From contig NZ_AKJM01000038.1 in NCBI RefSeq assembly GCF_000282335.1, positions 32,899 to 96,898 of the forward strand: a DNA stretch of 64,000 nucleotides, given 5' to 3'. The position numbers were made by a program, and so were the translations under genes. The notes under the pieces are model-generated. The model was not told the origin of the DNA and ran no database searches. It worked only from the letters and a program-made list of their open reading frames with translations. Shown piece by piece: positions 61,135 through 64,000 of this stretch (its first letter is position 1; each line of letters opens with the position of its first letter). This DNA comes from Pseudomonas sp. GM48. Lineage in GTDB: Bacteria; Pseudomonadota; Gammaproteobacteria; Pseudomonadales; Pseudomonadaceae.

Positions 61135-61185
61135 AAAAAAGGCCCGAAAAAGCAGTGATTGAGGTTGATGCCCTGCCCACGAAAG

Positions 61186-61272
61186 GTGGGAGCGGGCTTG
61201 CTCGCGAAGGCGTCTGCACAGCCAACATTGATGTATCAGACAGACCGCTTTCGCGAGCAAGCCCGCTCCCAC
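61186..61272. repeat. REP-type palindrome between phhR and phhA
   Basis: Perfect 23-base inverted arms (61186-61208 and 61250-61272) with core GTGGGAGCGGGCTTGCTCG, spaced by 41 bases; same family as 21365-21460 and the right window edge. It occupies part of the 405-bp divergent phhR-phhA region. The remainder holds a TyrR-like box (61401-61418) and the phhA leader; no gene was found there. Confidence 0.9.
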
Positions 61273-61400
61273 AGGGGTATTGCGGTGCGCGCTCGATCGC
61301 ATTTTTCTTTCGAGGCGCTCAGATAGTCGTCAAGATTATGTGACAGGCAAAGGGTTTTTCAAACCGGTAAATCTCAATAGCTGCGCGACCACGCCCAATT

Positions 61401-61418
61401 CGTAACGAAAACTTTACG
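61401..61418 (+). promoter_or_regulatory. TyrR/PhhR box upstream of phhA
   Basis: CGTAAC-N6-TTTACG fits the TyrR box TGTAAA-N6-TTTACA in its core GTAA and TTAC elements. It lies 122 bases before the phhA ATG in the phhR-phhA divergent region, where PhhR is expected to bind. The assignment is by motif and context only. Confidence 0.6.
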
Positions 61419-61539
61419 ATTATCGAGGAGTTTTCCTCCCGGTGACGCCGAACACCTGCTGCAACAGTGCAATCCATGGGGTATTTCTAGGTCCATAGCA
61501 GTACATAACAAGAACGAAATCCCCTAGCAGGAGAGCAGC

Positions 61540-62325
61540 ATGAAGCAGACGCAATACGTGGCTCGCGAGCCCGATGCGCAAGGTTTTATCGACTACCCCG
61601 CCGAAGAACACGCGGTGTGGAACACGCTGATCACTCGCCAACTGAAAGTGATCGAAGGGCGTGCGTGCCAGGAGTACCTGGACGGTATCGAAAAACTCGG
61701 TCTGCCCCACGACCGCATTCCTCAACTCGGCGAAATCAACAAAGTCCTCGGTGAAACCACCGGCTGGCAGGTTGCCCGGGTTCCCGCACTGATTCCCTTC
61801 CAGACCTTTTTCGAATTGCTGGCCAGCAAGCAGTTTCCGGTGGCGACCTTTATTCGTACCCGCGAAGAACTGGACTACCTGCAAGAGCCGGACATTTTCC
61901 ACGAGATCTTCGGTCACTGCCCGCTGCTGACCAACCCGTGGTTCGCCGAATTCACCCACACCTACGGCAAACTCGGCCTCAAGGCGTCCAAGGAAGAACG
62001 CGTGTACCTGGCGCGCCTGTACTGGATGACCATCGAGTTCGGCCTGGTCGATACCCCGCAAGGCCAGCGCATCTACGGCGGCGGCATTCTGTCTTCACCC
62101 AAGGAAACCGTTTACAGCCTGTCGAACGAGCCTGAACACCAAGCCTTCGACCCGCTGGAATGCATGCGCACGCCTTACCGCATCGACATCCTGCAACCCC
62201 TGTATTTCGTTCTGCCGAACCTCAAGCGCCTGTTCGACCTGGCCCACGAAGACATCATGGGCATGGTCAAGCAAGCGATGCAGATGGGTCTGCACACACC
62301 GAAATTTCCGCCAAAGGCTGCGTGA
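61540..62325 (+). CDS. phhA: Phenylalanine-4-hydroxylase PhhA
   Basis: Iron- and tetrahydropterin-dependent enzyme converting phenylalanine to tyrosine. 261 residues, the usual bacterial monomeric form with only the catalytic domain. Iron ligands H121 and H126 (DIFHEIFGHCPLL) and E166 (WMTIEFGLV) are intact; the pterin-binding region GWQVARVPALIPFQTFFELL is clear. AGGAG precedes the ATG. First gene of phhABC, regulated by PhhR encoded divergently. Confidence 0.98.
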   Translation: MKQTQYVAREPDAQGFIDYPAEEHAVWNTLITRQLKVIEGRACQEYLDGIEKLGLPHDRIPQLGEINKVLGETTGWQVARVPALIPFQTFFELLASKQFPVATFIRTREELDYLQEPDIFHEIFGHCPLLTNPWFAEFTHTYGKLGLKASKEERVYLARLYWMTIEFGLVDTPQGQRIYGGGILSSPKETVYSLSNEPEHQAFDPLECMRTPYRIDILQPLYFVLPNLKRLFDLAHEDIMGMVKQAMQMGLHTPKFPPKAA

Positions 62326-62430
62326 TCCGCGACTTTTGCTGACAAGTGAGTCTGTCAGTCACCGTCGCTTTGGTTTAGCGTGACGGTACTGTCGACCGAT
62401 ATAAAAACACTCGATTACGGGAAACACACC

Positions 62431-62787
62431 ATGTCCACTTTGAACCAAGCCCATTGCGAAGCCTGCCGCGCCGACGCCCCACAAGTCAGCGATGAAGAAC
62501 TGCCGATCCTGATCAAGCAGATCCCGGACTGGAACATCGAAGTACGCGACAGCATCATGCAGCTGGAAAAGGTCTTCCTGTTCAAGAACTTCAAACATGC
62601 ACTGGCCTTCACCAACGCCGTTGGTGAAATCTCCGAAGCTGAAGGCCATCACCCAGGCCTGCTGACCGAGTGGGGCAAAGTCACCGTGACCTGGTGGAGC
62701 CACTCGATCAAGGGCCTGCACCGCAACGACTTCATCATGGCCGCGCGCACCGACGAAGTGGCCAAGGACGCCGAGGGACGCAAGTAA
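62431..62787 (+). CDS. phhB: Pterin-4a-carbinolamine dehydratase PhhB
   Basis: Regenerates the pterin cofactor used by PhhA. 118 residues with the active-site motif EGHHPG (H73, H74) and further signature residues H91 and D100 ([13 protein letters not shown]). Start ATG 62431 ([13 protein letters not shown]) is preferred over an upstream in-frame Met that lacks family similarity. The 105-bp phhA-phhB gap contains an imperfect stem (62361-62387). Its stop overlaps the phhC start. Confidence 0.97.
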   Translation: MSTLNQAHCEACRADAPQVSDEELPILIKQIPDWNIEVRDSIMQLEKVFLFKNFKHALAFTNAVGEISEAEGHHPGLLTEWGKVTVTWWSHSIKGLHRNDFIMAARTDEVAKDAEGRK

Positions 62788-63980
62788 TGCATTTCGACGC
62801 CATCGGTCGAGTGCCTGGCGACCCGATCCTCGGCCTGATGGAGGCCTATGCGCAGGACCCGAACCCGCGCAAGTTCGATTTGGGCGTGGGTGTCTACAAA
62901 GACGCCCAGGGCCTGACGCCGATTCTCGAATCGGTGAAGCTTGCCGAGCAGCGCCTGGTGGATCGTCAGTCCACCAAGACCTACATCGGTGGTCACGGCG
63001 AGCCGGCGTTCGGCAAGGCAATCAATGAATTAGTGCTGGGTGCCGACTCGACACTGATCGGCGCACAACGCGCCGGCGCCACCCAGACACCGGGTGGCAC
63101 GGGTGCTTTGCGTCTGAGCGCGGACTTCATCGCCCAATGCCTGCCGGGGCGTGGCGTGTGGTTGAGCAACCCGACCTGGCCAATCCATGAAAGCATTTTC
63201 GCGGCAGCCAAGGTCAAGGTCAGTCACTATCCTTACGTCGGCAGTGATAACCGTCTCGACGTCGACGGTATGCTGGCAGCGCTCAATGAAGCGCCCAAGG
63301 GTGACGTGGTTTTGCTGCACGCCTGCTGCCACAACCCGACCGGTTTCGACCTGTCCCGGGATGACTGGCAGAGGGTGCTGGAGGTCGTACGCAAGCGCGA
63401 ACTGCTGCCACTGATCGACTTCGCGTATCAAGGATTCGGCGATGGTCTGGAACAGGATGCCTGGTCGACCCGGCTGTTCGCCGCCGAGTTGCCGGAACTG
63501 CTGATCACCAGTTCGTGCTCGAAGAACTTCGGCCTGTACCGCGACCGTACCGGCGCGCTGATTGTCTGCGCGAAAACCGCCGACAAGCTGACCGACATCC
63601 GCAGCCAACTGGCCAACATCGCCCGCAACCTGTGGTCGACGCCGCCGGATCACGGTGCGGCCGTGGTCGCGACCATCCTCGGCGATCCGGAGCTGAAAAA
63701 CCTCTGGGCTGACGAAGTGGAAGCCATGCGCCTGCGTATTGCCCAACTGCGCAGCGGTCTGGTCGAAGCGCTGGAGCCTCACGGTTTGCGTGAGCGCTTT
63801 GCGCACATCGGCGTGCAACGCGGGATGTTTTCCTACACCGGCTTGACGCCGGAACAGGTCAAGCAACTGCGCGAGCATCACAGCGTGTACATGGTCAACT
63901 CCGGCCGCGCTAACGTGGCCGGTATCGACGCCACACGCCTGGATTTGCTGGCCGAGGCAATCGCCAAAGTCTGCAAGTAA
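62787..63980 (+). CDS. phhC: Aromatic amino acid aminotransferase PhhC
   Basis: PLP-dependent class I transaminase that starts tyrosine/phenylalanine degradation. 397 residues. Schiff-base lysine K246 in TSSCSKNFGLYRDR, the PLP-Asp in LIDFAYQGFG and the aspartate-aminotransferase-family N terminus with GVGVYKD are present. The ATG at 62787 shares its A with the phhB TAA stop (TAATG), so the two are coupled; the longer open frame beginning inside phhB is not used. Last gene visible in the operon. Confidence 0.95.
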   Translation: MHFDAIGRVPGDPILGLMEAYAQDPNPRKFDLGVGVYKDAQGLTPILESVKLAEQRLVDRQSTKTYIGGHGEPAFGKAINELVLGADSTLIGAQRAGATQTPGGTGALRLSADFIAQCLPGRGVWLSNPTWPIHESIFAAAKVKVSHYPYVGSDNRLDVDGMLAALNEAPKGDVVLLHACCHNPTGFDLSRDDWQRVLEVVRKRELLPLIDFAYQGFGDGLEQDAWSTRLFAAELPELLITSSCSKNFGLYRDRTGALIVCAKTADKLTDIRSQLANIARNLWSTPPDHGAAVVATILGDPELKNLWADEVEAMRLRIAQLRSGLVEALEPHGLRERFAHIGVQRGMFSYTGLTPEQVKQLREHHSVYMVNSGRANVAGIDATRLDLLAEAIAKVCK

Positions 63981-63985
63981 CCCCC

Positions 63986-64000
63986 TGTGGGAGCGGGCTT
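63986..64000. repeat. Partial REP repeat arm at the window edge
   Basis: TGTGGGAGCGGGCTT, the start of the same REP core found at 21365 and 61186, begins five bases after the phhC stop and runs off the window. Confidence 0.75.

Noticed and set aside
5707..61272. CRISPR array or insertion-sequence ends
   Set aside because: The repeats are isolated palindromic pairs tens of kilobases apart, without regular spacers, transposase genes or target duplications; they fit Pseudomonas REP elements.

Overview
The window looks like a chromosomal segment of a Pseudomonas of the fluorescens group. The evidence is the Pseudomonas-type flagellar gene order (flgFGHIJKL, glycosylation island, fliC-flaG-fliDST, fleQ, fleSR, fliEFGHIJ, an hsbA-hsbR-hptB insert, fliK, fliLMNOPQR-flhB, flhA-flhF-fleN-fliA, cheY), the master regulators FleQ, FleS and FleR, the phhR-phhABC phenylalanine catabolism locus, GC-rich codon use, and REP-type palindromes of the GTGGGAGCGGGCTTGC kind. 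No tRNA, rRNA, insertion sequence, prophage or CRISPR array was seen.

Layout. Nearly everything from 1 to 61134 is read on the minus strand, so transcription runs from high to low coordinates. 61134-59575 is phhR. 59218-50819 is flgFGHIJKL (rods, L and P rings, rod-cap/muramidase, hook-filament junction). 50703-29703 is a flagellin-glycosylation island of about 21 kb. It holds a 1197-residue multidomain glycosyltransferase, a tightly overlapping CDP-hexose operon (rfbF, rfbG, epimerase, C-methyltransferase, aminotransferase, acetyltransferase), a CmcI-type methyltransferase, a 974-residue glycosyltransferase, a pseudaminic-acid operon (pseB remnant, pseC, methylase, pseF, pseG-GNAT fusion, pseI), a KAS III-like gene, a Maf transferase and an 88-residue unknown. 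29460-25832 is fliC, flaG, fliD, fliS and fliT. 25659-21486 is fleQ, fleS and fleR. 21246-15498 is fliE to fliJ. 15285-12872 is the HptB/HsbR/HsbA partner-switch module. 12771-421 is fliK, fliLMNOPQR-flhB, flhA, flhF, fleN and fliA, and 253-1 is a truncated cheY at the window edge. On the plus strand, 61540-63980 is phhABC.

How it works together. FleQ starts a cascade. Good -24/-12 (sigma-54) matches lie upstream of fleSR, fliE, fliK, fliL, flhA, flgF and, less certainly, rfbF. A FliA-type promoter lies upstream of fliC. FlhF and FleN set flagellar position and number. The island supplies nucleotide sugars and glycosyltransferases that presumably decorate flagellin.

Main surprises. (1) pseB, the first enzyme of pseudaminic acid synthesis, survives only as a 35-codon in-frame stump with intact ribosome binding site, start and pseC-overlapping stop, in an otherwise complete pse operon. 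(2) A neighbouring six-gene operon predicts a CDP-linked, C-methylated, N-acylated 4-amino-4,6-dideoxyhexose; its enzyme logic parallels noviose synthesis, with an amination in place of the ketoreduction. (3) A 35-residue ORF with its own Shine-Dalgarno fills the flhF-fleN gap exactly. (4) Six complete and one partial REP-type palindromes sit at module boundaries.
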